A stretch of 64,000 nucleotides of DNA from Rhizobiales bacterium GAS188 (GCA_900104855.1 FNSS01000001.1:7015001-7079000); one strand, 5' to 3'; numbered from the stretch's first letter, positions 21,161-30,241 are shown. Notes: generated by a model from the letters alone, not told the origin. Numbers and translations: made by a program.

Positions 21161-22270
21161 TCAAGCCCTGATCTCGCCTGTGGTGGCGGGCGAGTCGAGC
21201 CGCCACTCCCAGCTTTGATCGCCGCGATCGCGGCGCTGCGTGACGTCCAGCCGGATGAGGCGGTCATGCGCGAGCGCTGCGCCGACCCAAAGCTCGTTCC
21301 AGGCGTCGAAGACGGCAGGCGACAGAGCTTGCCGCCCAGCCATCAGCCGCCACGTGGTCTGCCGCACGGTCGCGGCGTTACCCTCACTCACGAGGGTCGC
21401 GTCGTCGCCCTGCCCCTTCGCGAGGCGCACGAGCGCCGTGGCAAACCCCGCCGGCCCCGGTGCAACACCGCCTAGCAGCGCCGCAACCTCATCGAATGTC
21501 TGCATGCCGACGAGCCGCGCCGCTGCGCCGGCGAGATGACCTCCTTCTTCGGGGCCGAACACCGCGATCGTCTCCGGCACGATCGACGTGATGTATTCCA
21601 TCGCATAGTTGCGCATGGCTTTTTGCAACCGGACCTGCGGCCATGTCGTTGGCGGAAGCTGCGGTGCCAGATCAGCCCGAAACGGAGGGCATGTCTCGCC
21701 CGGCGAGAATTGCAGCCGCTCCTCTGGAGCAAGATCGTGGTCCCATTCCTTGAAGTAGCCTTCGAGTCCGGGCTCCCCGTCGACGGTCTGCCCCGTACAG
21801 ACAAAACCCAGGCGCGGATTTCCGAGCACGGCTCCGTTATTGGCGTGCCAGCCGCGCAGCATGGCCCGTGAAACTTCCGACGGAATGCCGCAGATCGCAG
21901 AACCCGACCAGATCCAGCGAGGTGGCGGGTAGCGCAGCCATGCTTTCCGATCGTTCTCGTAGACGTATTCGACCTTCACGCGGCCGACCTGGTTCGAGAG
22001 GTAATGATACTGCGCGCATGCAACGGCGTGCGGCAGGTCCCCGAGGCCGAGCTTCCGGAGTCCTGAAAGAAAGCGCGCGAGTTGCTGGCGCCGAAATGTT
22101 CTGAACACGACTTCGGCTGCGCGGGCGGCGCCGGCGCGCGACACCAACATCAGAATCAGGCCGGTCAGATAGGAATGGTAGATGAGTTCGACCGCGGCAA
22201 AAGCTGCTCCGTCCACGGTTGACGCTGACGATCCCGAATTCCCGGCGCTGGGCAGCATCGTCACCCCCAT
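21161..22270 (-). CDS. Unrecognised protein, last gene of the VOC-GST operon
   Basis: A 369-residue cytosolic-looking protein. The N-terminal third contains a helical stretch (AELIYHSYLTGLIL-like, then RRQQLARFLSGLRKLGLGDLPHA). The middle has many aromatic and charged residues (YPPPRWIWSG, EYVYENDRKAWLRY), and a segment GYFKEWDHDLAPEERLQF lies near residue 210. A weak resemblance to the L-2-amino-thiazoline-4-carboxylic acid hydrolase-like fold was considered but is not secure. The open frame extends to 22372 but overlaps the small upstream gene. ATG 22270 or 22258 is preferred, the latter having GGGGGTG upstream. It lies 40 bases after the 77-residue gene in a probable operon. Confidence 0.65.
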   Translation of the reverse strand: MGVTMLPSAGNSGSSASTVDGAAFAAVELIYHSYLTGLILMLVSRAGAARAAEVVFRTFRRQQLARFLSGLRKLGLGDLPHAVACAQYHYLSNQVGRVKVEYVYENDRKAWLRYPPPRWIWSGSAICGIPSEVSRAMLRGWHANNGAVLGNPRLGFVCTGQTVDGEPGLEGYFKEWDHDLAPEERLQFSPGETCPPFRADLAPQLPPTTWPQVRLQKAMRNYAMEYITSIVPETIAVFGPEEGGHLAGAAARLVGMQTFDEVAALLGGVAPGPAGFATALVRLAKGQGDDATLVSEGNAATVRQTTWRLMAGRQALSPAVFDAWNELWVGAALAHDRLIRLDVTQRRDRGDQSWEWRLDSPATTGEIRA

Positions 22271-22310
22271 GCTCGCTGCGGACAAAGGGTTTCCGGCGCG
22301 CCGTGCCGAC

Positions 22311-22544
22311 CTACTTGGACGACACCTCCCGGATGGTTGGAACCGCCTGATCGCCCCAATTGCCTCGTCCATCGTGGTAGCGGGAGACGCGGACGAGCTC
22401 GACGGAAACGCCGGCGTCGACGGCGCGTATGACCGCCTCGTTCATACGGTGGACTGCGTCGGCAACGCGACGAATGGCTTTGTCGCGTTCGGTTTCCTGG
22501 ACATCAGGAAGAGGGCGAAACTCGCCCGGCTCAGTCGATTTCAT
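22311..22544 (-). CDS. Small conserved-looking protein of 77 residues
   Basis: A short acidic/basic helical protein (QETERDKAIRRVADAVHRMN in the centre, then VSVELVRVSRYHDGRGNWGD). GGGAG sits seven bases before its ATG, and it lies neatly between the GST gene (33 bases upstream) and the unknown large gene. Placement and ribosome site support a real gene. No family was recognised. Confidence 0.6.
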   Translation of the reverse strand: MKSTEPGEFRPLPDVQETERDKAIRRVADAVHRMNEAVIRAVDAGVSVELVRVSRYHDGRGNWGDQAVPTIREVSSK

Positions 22545-22577
22545 CGATGCTCTCCCTCTTGCGCGGCGATTGGGATC

Positions 22578-23270
22578 TCAGTTTCTCTGCGACTTTATAT
22601 AAGCGATATAGCCGCGCACATCCGCCGCCGGCTCGGCATAGGCTTTTCCGAGCGCCTTCTCCATGCCCGCCCGGTAATCGTTGACCCAGCCGGGGAAGGG
22701 ATAGTCGATCACATCGAGGAATTCGAGCGTTGCAGCGAGCCTGATGTCGGCGATCGACGGCTTATCACCACCGATGAAAGGCTTCCCGTCCATGTAGAAT
22801 TTGTGGAAGACGTCGAGCGGTTCGGCGATCGCATCGGCCGCCGCTTTGCGTGCAGCCTCCTTGCGTGTGTCGTCAGCGTCGCTGTGGCCGACCTCACCCG
22901 GATATTGCGGGAAGCGCAGGCCCGGGTAGGTGGCCCGGGCGAGATAAGGGTAGAGCGTACCGACGAGATAGAACATGGCGCTGTCTATCATCGCCCGCTT
23001 GGCCGGATCTTTGGGGTAGAGTTCTTCCAGCCCGTGCTTGTTGCAGAGGTACTGCATGATGGCGCAGCTTTCCCAAAGCGCGCCCTTCGGCAATTCGCTC
23101 GATTCAATCATCGGCGTCAGGTGCGCCGGATTGCGAGACAGGAATTCCGCCGAGCGGGTCTGGCCATAGACGTCATGCTCGGTGAAATCGAGACCGGCTG
23201 CGCGCGCGAACACCCGGACCGTCATGTTGTTGACGCTGGGCTTGATCACGTTGAGCTTCAATTCGGACAT
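22578..23270 (-). CDS. Glutathione S-transferase family protein
   Basis: A 230-residue GST. The thioredoxin-like N-terminal domain opens with LKLNVIKPSVNNMTVRVFARA, where the Ser-Val-Asn-Asn turn is in the position of the catalytic Ser/Cys. RNPAHLTPMIE near residue 48 is the usual cis-Pro loop, and ESCAIMQYLC near residue 67 contacts the gamma-glutamyl group. The all-helical domain contains GKPFIGGDKPSIADIRLA. It lies 28 bases after the VOC gene and is probably co-transcribed. Possible job: conjugation or ring-product isomerisation in degradation of an aromatic or halogenated compound. Confidence 0.87.
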   Translation of the reverse strand: MSELKLNVIKPSVNNMTVRVFARAAGLDFTEHDVYGQTRSAEFLSRNPAHLTPMIESSELPKGALWESCAIMQYLCNKHGLEELYPKDPAKRAMIDSAMFYLVGTLYPYLARATYPGLRFPQYPGEVGHSDADDTRKEAARKAAADAIAEPLDVFHKFYMDGKPFIGGDKPSIADIRLAATLEFLDVIDYPFPGWVNDYRAGMEKALGKAYAEPAADVRGYIAYIKSQRN

Positions 23271-23298
23271 TTGCCATCCCTCCTTTTCGTGTCGGTTG

Positions 23299-23877
23299 CT
23301 AGTACGGGTTCTTCGGCCGGCGATCTTCCGACAGCGTCGCTCGTGTGGTCAGCAGCGCCTCGATGGCGTCGGCCAGGTGAATTTCCGCGATGGCGTAGTC
23401 GCCGCGCTTCACCCTGATCTTGTGGGCTTCCATCAGCACGTCGGCATGGGTGTACCCATGCGGGGGATCGAAGCGGTAGGAGGCCAGTTCGATCAGCAGA
23501 CCGAGCGGATCCTCGAAATAGATCGAATCCATGAAGCCGCGGTCCTTCACGCCGCTATGCTTGATCTTGCGCTCGTCAAGGCGCTCCACGGCCTGGCGGA
23601 AGGTCGCGCGAGAGACAGAGATGGCGACATGATGGACGCTGCCCGGCTCAGTCGAGGTCCGTGAAGGATCACGTTTTCGCGTTTCATTGGTGAAGACCGT
23701 GATCAGGCGGCCATCGCCCGGGTCGAAGTATAAATGGCTCTCCTCGGGCCGGTCGAGATTGGGCTGCTCGAAGATGAAGGGCATGCCGAGCACGCCTTCC
23801 CAGAAGTCGATGGAAGTCTGCCGATCCGCCCCTACCAGCGTGATGTGATGGACTCCTTGCGACTGAAGTTTGCGCAT
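23299..23877 (-). CDS. VOC-superfamily metalloenzyme (ring-cleavage dioxygenase or glyoxalase type)
   Basis: A 192-residue vicinal-oxygen-chelate protein with two modules. GVHHITLVGADRQTSIDFWEGVLG provides the first metal His near residue 11. GSVHHVAISV near residue 78 provides the second, and YFEDPLGLLIELA near residue 122 provides the Glu ligand. This spacing fits PcpA/LinE-like hydroquinone dioxygenases as well as glyoxalases. It is the first gene of a four-gene minus-strand operon with a GST, a pairing common in chloroaromatic breakdown. Substrate not deducible. Confidence 0.83.
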   Translation of the reverse strand: MRKLQSQGVHHITLVGADRQTSIDFWEGVLGMPFIFEQPNLDRPEESHLYFDPGDGRLITVFTNETRKRDPSRTSTEPGSVHHVAISVSRATFRQAVERLDERKIKHSGVKDRGFMDSIYFEDPLGLLIELASYRFDPPHGYTHADVLMEAHKIRVKRGDYAIAEIHLADAIEALLTTRATLSEDRRPKNPY

Positions 23878-24319
23878 CGGTGTCCTCCTTGCCGAGTGTG
23901 GTGAATTTGAAGTTCCTATCCCCCGGATGGTATTTTCGTCGGTTCTGTTCCAAAGTTCGAGTGGTCTGACCTGTTCCCAACTCTGCTACTCTTTCCCCAA
24001 CATCACAACCCTCGCTGCCGGGTATCACGCCATGCCTTCCAGATCTTATCTCGGTCATTGATTTTGCTGGAGCAACTCAACCCATCGCGAGCTGATCGCA
24101 GCGCCATTCATGCTGCTCTCGGCCCTTTTGGCGTGATTGGTGATTTCACTGACCCTTGGCGCGGTCCTTGGCCGGGGGTGGCGTCAAAAGAGGCAGGGCC
24201 GCCCGCAGCGAGCGCGGCGGCAATTCCTTAAGCTTCAGCTGTCCATCAACGCTCTTGGTCGGCGTCGCGGCACGGAGCACGGACGGAAGCTGGTCGAATC
24301 ATGCGATCAAGAGACGGGA
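23878..24319. other. Intergenic region upstream of the VOC operon
   Basis: About 440 bases. The half next to the VOC gene holds its ribosome site and a GTGGTCTGACCTG dyad at 23961-23973, which resembles FadR/GntR-type operators (TGGTC-GACCA). The other half contains a minus-strand open stretch ending in TGA at 24146-24148 (about 50 codons, no start) that may be the tail of a lost gene. No gene is called. Confidence 0.35.
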
Positions 24320-25579
24320 TCACTTGAGGGCCGCGTCGATTTCCGACGTACGCGCGCCTGAGAGTCCGGCTTCGTTGGCGAAGTCCGGCCAACGATCGAC
24401 GGTGGACCGGACCTCGTCGAAAATGGTCGCAGCGTCGGCGCGCGAAATGCCCGCATCCGCAGCGACGGCCAAGATCTCTCGTTTGCCCGGGCGACGCCCC
24501 TCGCCGGCAAGGGTGAGGTTATGCTCCCCGGCTGGCCCCGTCGAGAATGTGATGTCATAGGCGGGCGCCGCTTCCCACCCGCCATCGGACCGCATCAGGA
24601 AGGCGTGGTTTTTGGCGTGGTCGTCGCGGTTGCGCGCGAGCACATTGAACGTCATGCGCGTGAACATTTGGACGACCTGTCTCATGTCCTTGGTGAGCGC
24701 GCGTGTGATACGCAGCAGCATCTCGTAGTCGAGCGTGCCGGCGGCGCGATGATCGGCGTCGACCAAGCCCGACGCCGTGTGGACATGTCGGCGGAACACG
24801 CCCTCGCGGTCGAAGCGGCGAACGGCAAAGTAGGTCCCCAACTTTGTTCGCATCAGATCGACGTTCGGCATCGTCACTCCGGCTGCGCGCGCCATGAGGG
24901 CGTAGGCGTATTCCTCGGCTCCGAACTCGGCCGGGTCATCCCGCGCCCGGAACTTGATGAGCCAATGGGAGAACCCCTCGGGAAGTCGAGTCCCGTCGTC
25001 GTAGCGCACGAGCCTGGATGCCGGATCATACGCGACGACGACCTTCGGGCGAACGCCTCCGGAATTTCCTTCCGCTTGACGCAGCTTGTCCACGTCAGCT
25101 TCGGGGACGTCCTCCTCAACCATTCTCGCTTGGTCGGCTAGCCAGTCGATGTCGGCGGTCCCCTCGGCGTGAGCGTCATCGAGCGGGAGTTCGGGGATGT
25201 AGCGCAATGCACCCATTCCCCGCGTCCCTACCGCCGCCAGCCTGTCGAGCGGCGCGAGCAAGCGGTGACCATAGCCGCGCCGCTGCAGGCTCCGGTCGAG
25301 GAGCTTCCGCCCCCATCCATCCGGAAGGCTGTCGTTGAAGAGCCCGTGCAACCCTTCGAAAGGAGTGTGGCCCGCCGCTATAACACCAGGCTTAGGGTCA
25401 AGCCTGAACGGAGAAAGGGGTAACGGGCGATCAAGGAAGCCTCGATCGAACTCGAAATAGGCCCGCCTCTCGTCATCTCGCCATGCCAGACGACCGACCG
25501 TCCGGACCACGCCGTCGAGATCGATCTCGACGCGCAGCATGCGAACGTGCTCGAAATTGATCGGACGAGGCGACCTCAC
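24320..25579 (-). CDS. hipA: HipA-type serine/threonine kinase toxin
   Basis: This is the toxin of a type II HipBA module. HipA kinases phosphorylate targets such as glutamyl-tRNA synthetase and induce growth arrest. The protein of about 419 residues shows the N-terminal HipA_N domain (FEGLHGLFNDSLPDGWG), a G-rich loop SGGVRPK near residue 185, the catalytic NRDDHAKN near residue 325 and the metal-binding YDITFS near residue 348. Catalytic residues look intact. The start is a GTG overlapping the hipB TGA (GTGA), and an in-frame ATG at 25540 is an alternative. Co-translated with hipB. Confidence 0.92.
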   Translation of the reverse strand: MRSPRPINFEHVRMLRVEIDLDGVVRTVGRLAWRDDERRAYFEFDRGFLDRPLPLSPFRLDPKPGVIAAGHTPFEGLHGLFNDSLPDGWGRKLLDRSLQRRGYGHRLLAPLDRLAAVGTRGMGALRYIPELPLDDAHAEGTADIDWLADQARMVEEDVPEADVDKLRQAEGNSGGVRPKVVVAYDPASRLVRYDDGTRLPEGFSHWLIKFRARDDPAEFGAEEYAYALMARAAGVTMPNVDLMRTKLGTYFAVRRFDREGVFRRHVHTASGLVDADHRAAGTLDYEMLLRITRALTKDMRQVVQMFTRMTFNVLARNRDDHAKNHAFLMRSDGGWEAAPAYDITFSTGPAGEHNLTLAGEGRRPGKREILAVAADAGISRADAATIFDEVRSTVDRWPDFANEAGLSGARTSEIDAALK

Positions 25580-25872
25580 CGTCGGCGTCCCCTCATAGGC
25601 TTGCGGGGCGTGGCGAGGACCTCGTCCAGCGTCGCGAAAGGAATGGGCTGGAACAGCCCTTCAAAGTCGCCTTGGACCCCCAAGGCAAAGGCGACTTGCA
25701 CAAGCCCACGGAGGGAGATCTCGCCAGTGCGTTCGAAGCGTTTGATGGAACCGAAGCTTACACCGGACCTATCAGCGAGTGCCTGCTGCGTGAGACCCTC
25801 GCGAAGCCGGCGATCCCTGGCTCTGGAAGCGACGGATCGGATGACCTCTCCAGGTGAATTGAGAGATAACAT
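25576..25872 (-). CDS. hipB: HipB-type antitoxin, Xre-family DNA-binding protein
   Basis: A 98-residue repressor with an Xre HTH: RRLREGLTQQALADRSGVSFGSIKRFERTGEIS at about residues 22-54. The C-terminal tail ends in a basic RKPMRGRRR, longer than the helix alone and probably the part that contacts HipA or DNA. It is directly upstream of hipA with overlapping stop and start codons. Two GGATA/TATCC-type operators lie over and upstream of its start codon, consistent with HipB autorepression. Confidence 0.92.
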   Translation of the reverse strand: MLSLNSPGEVIRSVASRARDRRLREGLTQQALADRSGVSFGSIKRFERTGEISLRGLVQVAFALGVQGDFEGLFQPIPFATLDEVLATPRKPMRGRRR

Positions 25873-25880
25873 ATTATCCG
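25864..25880. promoter_or_regulatory. hipBA operator 1, overlapping the hipB start codon
   Basis: GATAACATATTATCC carries inverted GATAA/TTATC arms and covers the hipB ATG (25870-25872). It shares the CATATTATCC core with the second operator 40 bases upstream. Binding here would block translation-start-proximal transcription of hipBA. Confidence 0.6.
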
Positions 25881-25900
25881 CTACCTTGATTTTGAAGCTA

Positions 25901-25924
25901 TAACGGATAGCATATTATCCGTTA
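25901..25924. promoter_or_regulatory. hipBA operator 2, perfect 9-bp dyad
   Basis: Arms TAACGGATA (25901-25909) and TATCCGTTA (25916-25924) are exact inverted copies around the six-base centre GCATAT. The inner GGATA/TATCC words are those recognised by HipB proteins in enterobacteria. The centre-to-centre distance to operator 1 is about 41 bases, close to four helical turns, which suits cooperative binding by HipB dimers. Confidence 0.7.
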
Positions 25925-26317
25925 ATTCACAATCACGTCATGCGGAAAGGCTTCTGCGCGCAGGTGATGTCGTCCAAGCAAGGAGATGGTGGAATGACCG
26001 GACAGTAGCAGGACTTCCCCTCCCCTCAGCGCAGACCCGGAAATGGCATCCAGACCCGCCCTTGGACTCGAATATGAGAGGGTTCGGGATGCCTCCCGCG
26101 TATTCCAGCGTCATGCGCCCGCCCTTCGCGGTCCCTCTTGAGCGGCTGGCCCGGCGCGTCGAACACATCGCTCCGCAAGAGTCCGGGGATTTGGCTGAGC
26201 TCGAGGCCCTCCAGCGGGGCGAGCGAGCAAAGGACGGCGGCGCGGACGCCGTTGTGCTTCGCAGAATGCCCAGGCGCAATCCCGCCCCCGCGTCATCTCG
26301 GGTGGAGGGCGGTCGGC
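25925..26317. other. Intergenic region upstream of hipBA
   Basis: About 390 bases beyond the operators. Overlapping long open frames exist on both strands because of high GC, but none has a convincing start, ribosome site or family-like content. Nothing is called. Confidence 0.4.
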
Positions 26318-26614
26318 CTATCCTTTCGAGAGCATCCCCGTCACCAGGGTCGCCCACTCCTCCTCCGGCGAGCTTGTCGCCACCGCCTGCCCCGCACGCC
26401 GATACCAATAGCCGGCATTGGCGAGGTCGCCTTCCAGCCGGTGGAGATGCGCGTGCACGAGGTCGCAGGCGGGCTCGCCCTCCTGCTGCTGGACGCAGAC
26501 ATGCGCTCGATCCCATTCGCCCTTGCCAACCCACCATAGCGCCTGCAAGGCGAGATCCGCGTCTCCGGGCGGCGCCGCATCGGACAGGGTCTCGCGAAAC
26601 TCCTCGAGGGTCAT
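26318..26614 (-). CDS. Conserved hypothetical protein, 98 residues
   Basis: The product reads MTLEEFRETLS, ALQALWWVGKGEWDRAHVCV, then VHAHLHRLEGDLANAGYWYRRAG. It is helical, with Trp and paired His residues and a TPR-like flavour (work load, then depth, then YWYRRAG). Small proteins of this type are widespread in Hyphomicrobiales without an assigned role. The start at 26614 is preferred over 26638 on composition. It stands alone between hipBA and dadA. Confidence 0.7.
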   Translation of the reverse strand: MTLEEFRETLSDAAPPGDADLALQALWWVGKGEWDRAHVCVQQQEGEPACDLVHAHLHRLEGDLANAGYWYRRAGQAVATSSPEEEWATLVTGMLSKG

Positions 26615-26877
26615 GGCCGGGCGTCGCCTCGCGAACATGACCGGAGCTGCTCATGCATCGCGCCCCGCGCCCAAGAAGCGGGGGCACCTTCGCAAAGCGG
26701 GATGGTGTCCTTCCTGTCCATGGCAGGGGCTATACCACAACCGCCAGGCGCGTTCAGCGGGCAAAATGGCCGGGCCCGCTCCCAGCACACCCGGCCACGC
26801 CTGACCGAAATCATGGACCGATCGCGCATTGGCGCGAAATTCGCTAAGCCGGTCTGCGTGGTGAGGAGTTTGGCTCG

Positions 26878-28131
26878 ATGAAGGTCGTTATCCTCGGCGG
26901 CGGCGTCATTGGCGTCACGACCGCCTATTATCTCGCGAAGGCGGGCCATGAGGCCGTCGTCGTCGAGCGGCAAAAAGGGCCCGCGCTCGAGACGAGCTTC
27001 GCCAATGCGGGCGAGGTTTCGCCCGGCTATTCCGCGCCCTGGGCGGGGCCAGGCGTGCCCGTCAAAGCCGTCAAATGGCTCCTCATGAAACACGGCCCGC
27101 TCGTCATCCGCCCAAAACTCGATCCGGCGATGTGGCTATGGGTGCTGCGTATGCTGCGCAATTGCACCAGCGCCCGCTACGCGATCAACAAGAGTCGCAT
27201 GGTGAAGCTCGCCGAATACAGCCGCGACGTGCTGCGCGCCCTCAGGGCCGAGACCGGCATCGCCTATGACGAGCGCATGCGGGGCACGCTGCAGCTCTTC
27301 CGCACCCAGCGCCAGCTCGACGGCACGGCGGGCGACATCGCGGTGCTGAAACAATTCGGCGTGCCCCATGAGCTCCTGGACGCGCAAGGCTGCATCGGCG
27401 CGGAACCTGCGCTCGCGGATGTGCGCGGCAAGATCGCGGGCGGCCTGAGGCTGCCGGGCGACGAAACCGGCGACTGTCAGATGTTCACGACGCGCCTCGC
27501 CGAAAAGGCCGCAGCGCTCGGCGTCGATTTCCGCTATGGCGTCGCGATCGATGGGCTGAAGATCGAGGCGGGACGGATCGGCTGGGTCGCAACCGACAAG
27601 GGCAAGCTGACGGCCGACGCCTATGTGGTGGCGCTCGGCTCCTATTCGCCGCTGCTGCTGAGGCCGCTCGGCATCCCCCTCCCCGTTTATCCGATCAAGG
27701 GCTATTCGCTCACACTGCCGATCACCGATCCAACGGGAGCGCCGGAATCGACGGTGATGGACGAGAGCTACAAGATCGCCATCACCCGGCTCGGCGACCG
27801 CATCCGCGTCGGCGGCATGGCCGAGGTCGCGGGTTATGATCTCGGCCTCCATCCGGCTCGGCGGGCGACGCTCGAATATTCGGTCGGCGACCTGTTCGGG
27901 CGCGGCGGCGACCTGTCGCAGGCGACCTTCTGGACGGGGCTGCGGCCCATGACGCCCGACGGCACACCCCTGATCGGCCCGACGCGATACGCAAACCTTC
28001 ACCTCAATACGGGTCACGGCACGCTCGGCTGGACGATGGCCTGCGGCTCGGCTCGGGTGCTGACGGACCAGCTCTGCGGCCGCAAGCCCGAGATCGACGC
28101 GAGCGAGCTGTCGGTCAGCCGTTACGGATAA
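26878..28131 (+). CDS. dadA: D-amino acid dehydrogenase, small subunit
   Basis: This FAD enzyme oxidises D-amino acids (notably D-Ala) to 2-oxo acids, feeding electrons to the respiratory chain. The N-terminal dinucleotide motif [23 protein letters not shown] is at residues 3-25. [22 protein letters not shown] near residue 40 is the DadA signature, and the C-terminal FAD contact is [16 protein letters not shown] near residue 378. Length (417) is standard. No alanine racemase (dadX) adjoins it. GAGGAG precedes the ATG. Confidence 0.94.
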   Translation: MKVVILGGGVIGVTTAYYLAKAGHEAVVVERQKGPALETSFANAGEVSPGYSAPWAGPGVPVKAVKWLLMKHGPLVIRPKLDPAMWLWVLRMLRNCTSARYAINKSRMVKLAEYSRDVLRALRAETGIAYDERMRGTLQLFRTQRQLDGTAGDIAVLKQFGVPHELLDAQGCIGAEPALADVRGKIAGGLRLPGDETGDCQMFTTRLAEKAAALGVDFRYGVAIDGLKIEAGRIGWVATDKGKLTADAYVVALGSYSPLLLRPLGIPLPVYPIKGYSLTLPITDPTGAPESTVMDESYKIAITRLGDRIRVGGMAEVAGYDLGLHPARRATLEYSVGDLFGRGGDLSQATFWTGLRPMTPDGTPLIGPTRYANLHLNTGHGTLGWTMACGSARVLTDQLCGRKPEIDASELSVSRYG

Positions 28132-28351
28132 CGGAAGGCGCCGGCCGCCCCAAGGGATGACGGCGGGCGCGACCTCGGCATGCCGCCGGGCCGCTCGCCG
28201 CGAGGGCTTTCGCCACGAGGCCCGACGATCGCGGACATCGCCAGCCGACTGTTGCGCCAAGCTTACCGACCATGGGAAGGAAGTCTCCCTCGTCTTCGCC
28301 CACGGATTTAAGTCGCGACGACAAGATCCCGGCCGCGTCCTCTCCGCGCTG

Positions 28352-30193
28352 TCACGGCCCACTTTCCTTCGCGGAAATTTCGATCGGGATTGGAAATCTC
28401 GCGAGCGCGCGGCGCGCTTGCTCCCGCATGGCCGGGCCTCCTTCGATCTTGACGCTGAGCAGCAGGCCTCGCTCGGCGTCGTGGGCCGCCGCGATCTCCG
28501 CTTCAGCTTGCGGACAGGTTGCGGCCAGCAGATCGCCCGCCGCCTTCTCGGCTGCAAGCTCGCGCAACCGCGGCTTGTATATCTTTCCGACCGGAGTGAC
28601 CGGCATTTCAGCAAGGACCGCGACAATCTTCGGCTGCGCCGGCGGTTCGAGAACGCGTTCCTGCAGGAAGCTTGCGAGCTCCGCGGCGTCGAGATCTTCT
28701 CCCGGCTGGGCCGAGACGAACAGCATCGGCACCTCGCCCGCATAGGCGTCGGGCGCGCCGACCGCGGCTGCTAGCGCCACACCCGGAAAGCTCATGGCGA
28801 CATCCTCGATCGCGCAAGGATCGATGTTGTGCCCGCCCCGTATGATGAGGTCCTTGATGCGTCCGATGATGGAGACTTGGCCGTCCTCGTCGACGCGGCA
28901 CAGATCGCCCGTGCGCAGCCAGCCATCGTGGAAGGCCTTTTCGGTCTGGCGTGGATCCACATAGCCACGAAAGACGTGGGGAGCTCGCACCATGAGCTCG
29001 CCCACGGGCGATGGCCATTCGCGCAACAGCCGGCCGTCCGCGTAAATGGCGAACTCCACCTGGGGGCACCGCTTCCCGACGGCGAGGCCCCGTGGCCGTT
29101 CGTCGAACCAGACCTGGGCAACGCCGCCTGCGAGCTCGGTCATGCCATAGATCTGGCGCACCGCGTCCACGGGGCAGACCGAAAGGAAGCGGCGCTCGAT
29201 CTCCGCCGGCAGCACCGAGGCGCCGGTCGCCACCAGGCGCAGATGCGACAGATCGGCCCCCGCGACAGGCACGTCGGCGAGCGCGCTCAGCGTTGTCGGA
29301 ACGACGCCGACTATGCTCAGCCGCTGCTCGGCGGCAATCCGCCAGAAATTGGCTATCACCGCCGGGTTGCGCACGCTCGTCGGCGTGGGAACGACGATCG
29401 CGCCGCCGGCCGCCAGCGCCGGCACGCAGGTGCAGAACGAGCCGCCGACATGAAATAAGGGCAAGGCGAGGAGAGTGCGATCCTTTGGGCGATAGTCGAT
29501 GCCGAGGAGGGATCCCACGCTCGAGGCGACCATGTTGCGGTTGCTCAAGCGCGCGATCTTCGGGACGCCGGTCGTTCCACCGGTCGGGTACAGCGCCGCC
29601 ACCCGGTCGGCGTCGCCATCACGCTTCGACGCATCAAGATCTTCGCGCCAGTCGTCGGCCGGCCTGAGCATCTCGCCATCGAAGGACACCGATCCGTCGA
29701 GAGGCAGCACGACAAGGCGCAAATCGTCGATCTCGCTATCGAGACCGGCCACCTTCTCGTAGAGTCCGCCAGGCGTGCCCGGCGGCGGCACCAGCAGCAG
29801 GCGCGCGCCGACCGCCCGCAATTGCGCCGCGATCGCCTCGCGCGAGAAAAGAAGGTTGAGTGGCTGCACGACCGCCGCATAGGCCGCGCCCCATTGCGCG
29901 ACGATCATCGCCGGACAGGTCGGCAGGAGGATCGAAACAGCGTCGGTCTCGGCGAGACCCCGGGCGCGGTACCAGCGCGCGGCCGCCACCACGAGACCGA
30001 TAAATTCGCCATGCGTATAGCTGACCGGATCCGGGTCGGTCGCCGTGCGCATATAGGTGATCGCATTCGCCAGGGGGTTGAGCTGCGCGCCTCGGGCGAT
30101 GAGGTCGACGAGGCGCGGATGCTCGTCGACCAAGCCTTTGGCGCTCTCGTCGATCCGCTTCTGCTTGGCAAGGGCCTCTTCCACCACGGTCAT
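28352..30193 (-). CDS. AMP-dependent acyl-CoA synthetase/ligase
   Basis: A 613-residue ANL-superfamily enzyme that activates a carboxylic acid to its CoA thioester through an acyl-AMP. The P-loop-like YPTGGTTGVPKIARLS lies near residue 213, QIYGMTELAGG near residue 370, GWLRTGDLCRVDEDG near residue 450 and the PVGKIYKPRLRE hinge/C-terminal Lys region near residue 545. An extra C-terminal domain of about 60 residues follows. The start at 30193 has GGGAGGG upstream. Three 11-bp repeats lie just before it. It follows the TetR gene on the same strand and probably supplies the substrate of the carboxylase operon opposite. Confidence 0.88.
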   Translation of the reverse strand: MTVVEEALAKQKRIDESAKGLVDEHPRLVDLIARGAQLNPLANAITYMRTATDPDPVSYTHGEFIGLVVAAARWYRARGLAETDAVSILLPTCPAMIVAQWGAAYAAVVQPLNLLFSREAIAAQLRAVGARLLLVPPPGTPGGLYEKVAGLDSEIDDLRLVVLPLDGSVSFDGEMLRPADDWREDLDASKRDGDADRVAALYPTGGTTGVPKIARLSNRNMVASSVGSLLGIDYRPKDRTLLALPLFHVGGSFCTCVPALAAGGAIVVPTPTSVRNPAVIANFWRIAAEQRLSIVGVVPTTLSALADVPVAGADLSHLRLVATGASVLPAEIERRFLSVCPVDAVRQIYGMTELAGGVAQVWFDERPRGLAVGKRCPQVEFAIYADGRLLREWPSPVGELMVRAPHVFRGYVDPRQTEKAFHDGWLRTGDLCRVDEDGQVSIIGRIKDLIIRGGHNIDPCAIEDVAMSFPGVALAAAVGAPDAYAGEVPMLFVSAQPGEDLDAAELASFLQERVLEPPAQPKIVAVLAEMPVTPVGKIYKPRLRELAAEKAAGDLLAATCPQAEAEIAAAHDAERGLLLSVKIEGGPAMREQARRALARFPIPIEISAKESGP

Positions 30194-30209
30194 GACGCGA
30201 CCCTCCCTG

Positions 30210-30241
30210 TTGTCTTCCCATTGTCTTCCTATTGTCTTGGA
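30210..30241 (-). repeat. Three tandem 11-bp repeats upstream of the CoA ligase gene
   Basis: TTGTCTTCCCA (30210-30220), TTGTCTTCCTA (30221-30231) and TTGTCTTGGA (30232-30241) follow one another, close to one helical turn each. They end 17 bases before the ligase start codon, in the gap between the TetR and ligase genes. They could bind a regulator repeatedly on one face of DNA or act in the transcript leader. Confidence 0.55.

Noticed and set aside
25938..26687. 249-codon minus-strand frame upstream of hipBA
   Set aside because: It overlaps a better-supported 98-residue gene in another frame and is Arg/Ser/Pro-rich with no start signal.
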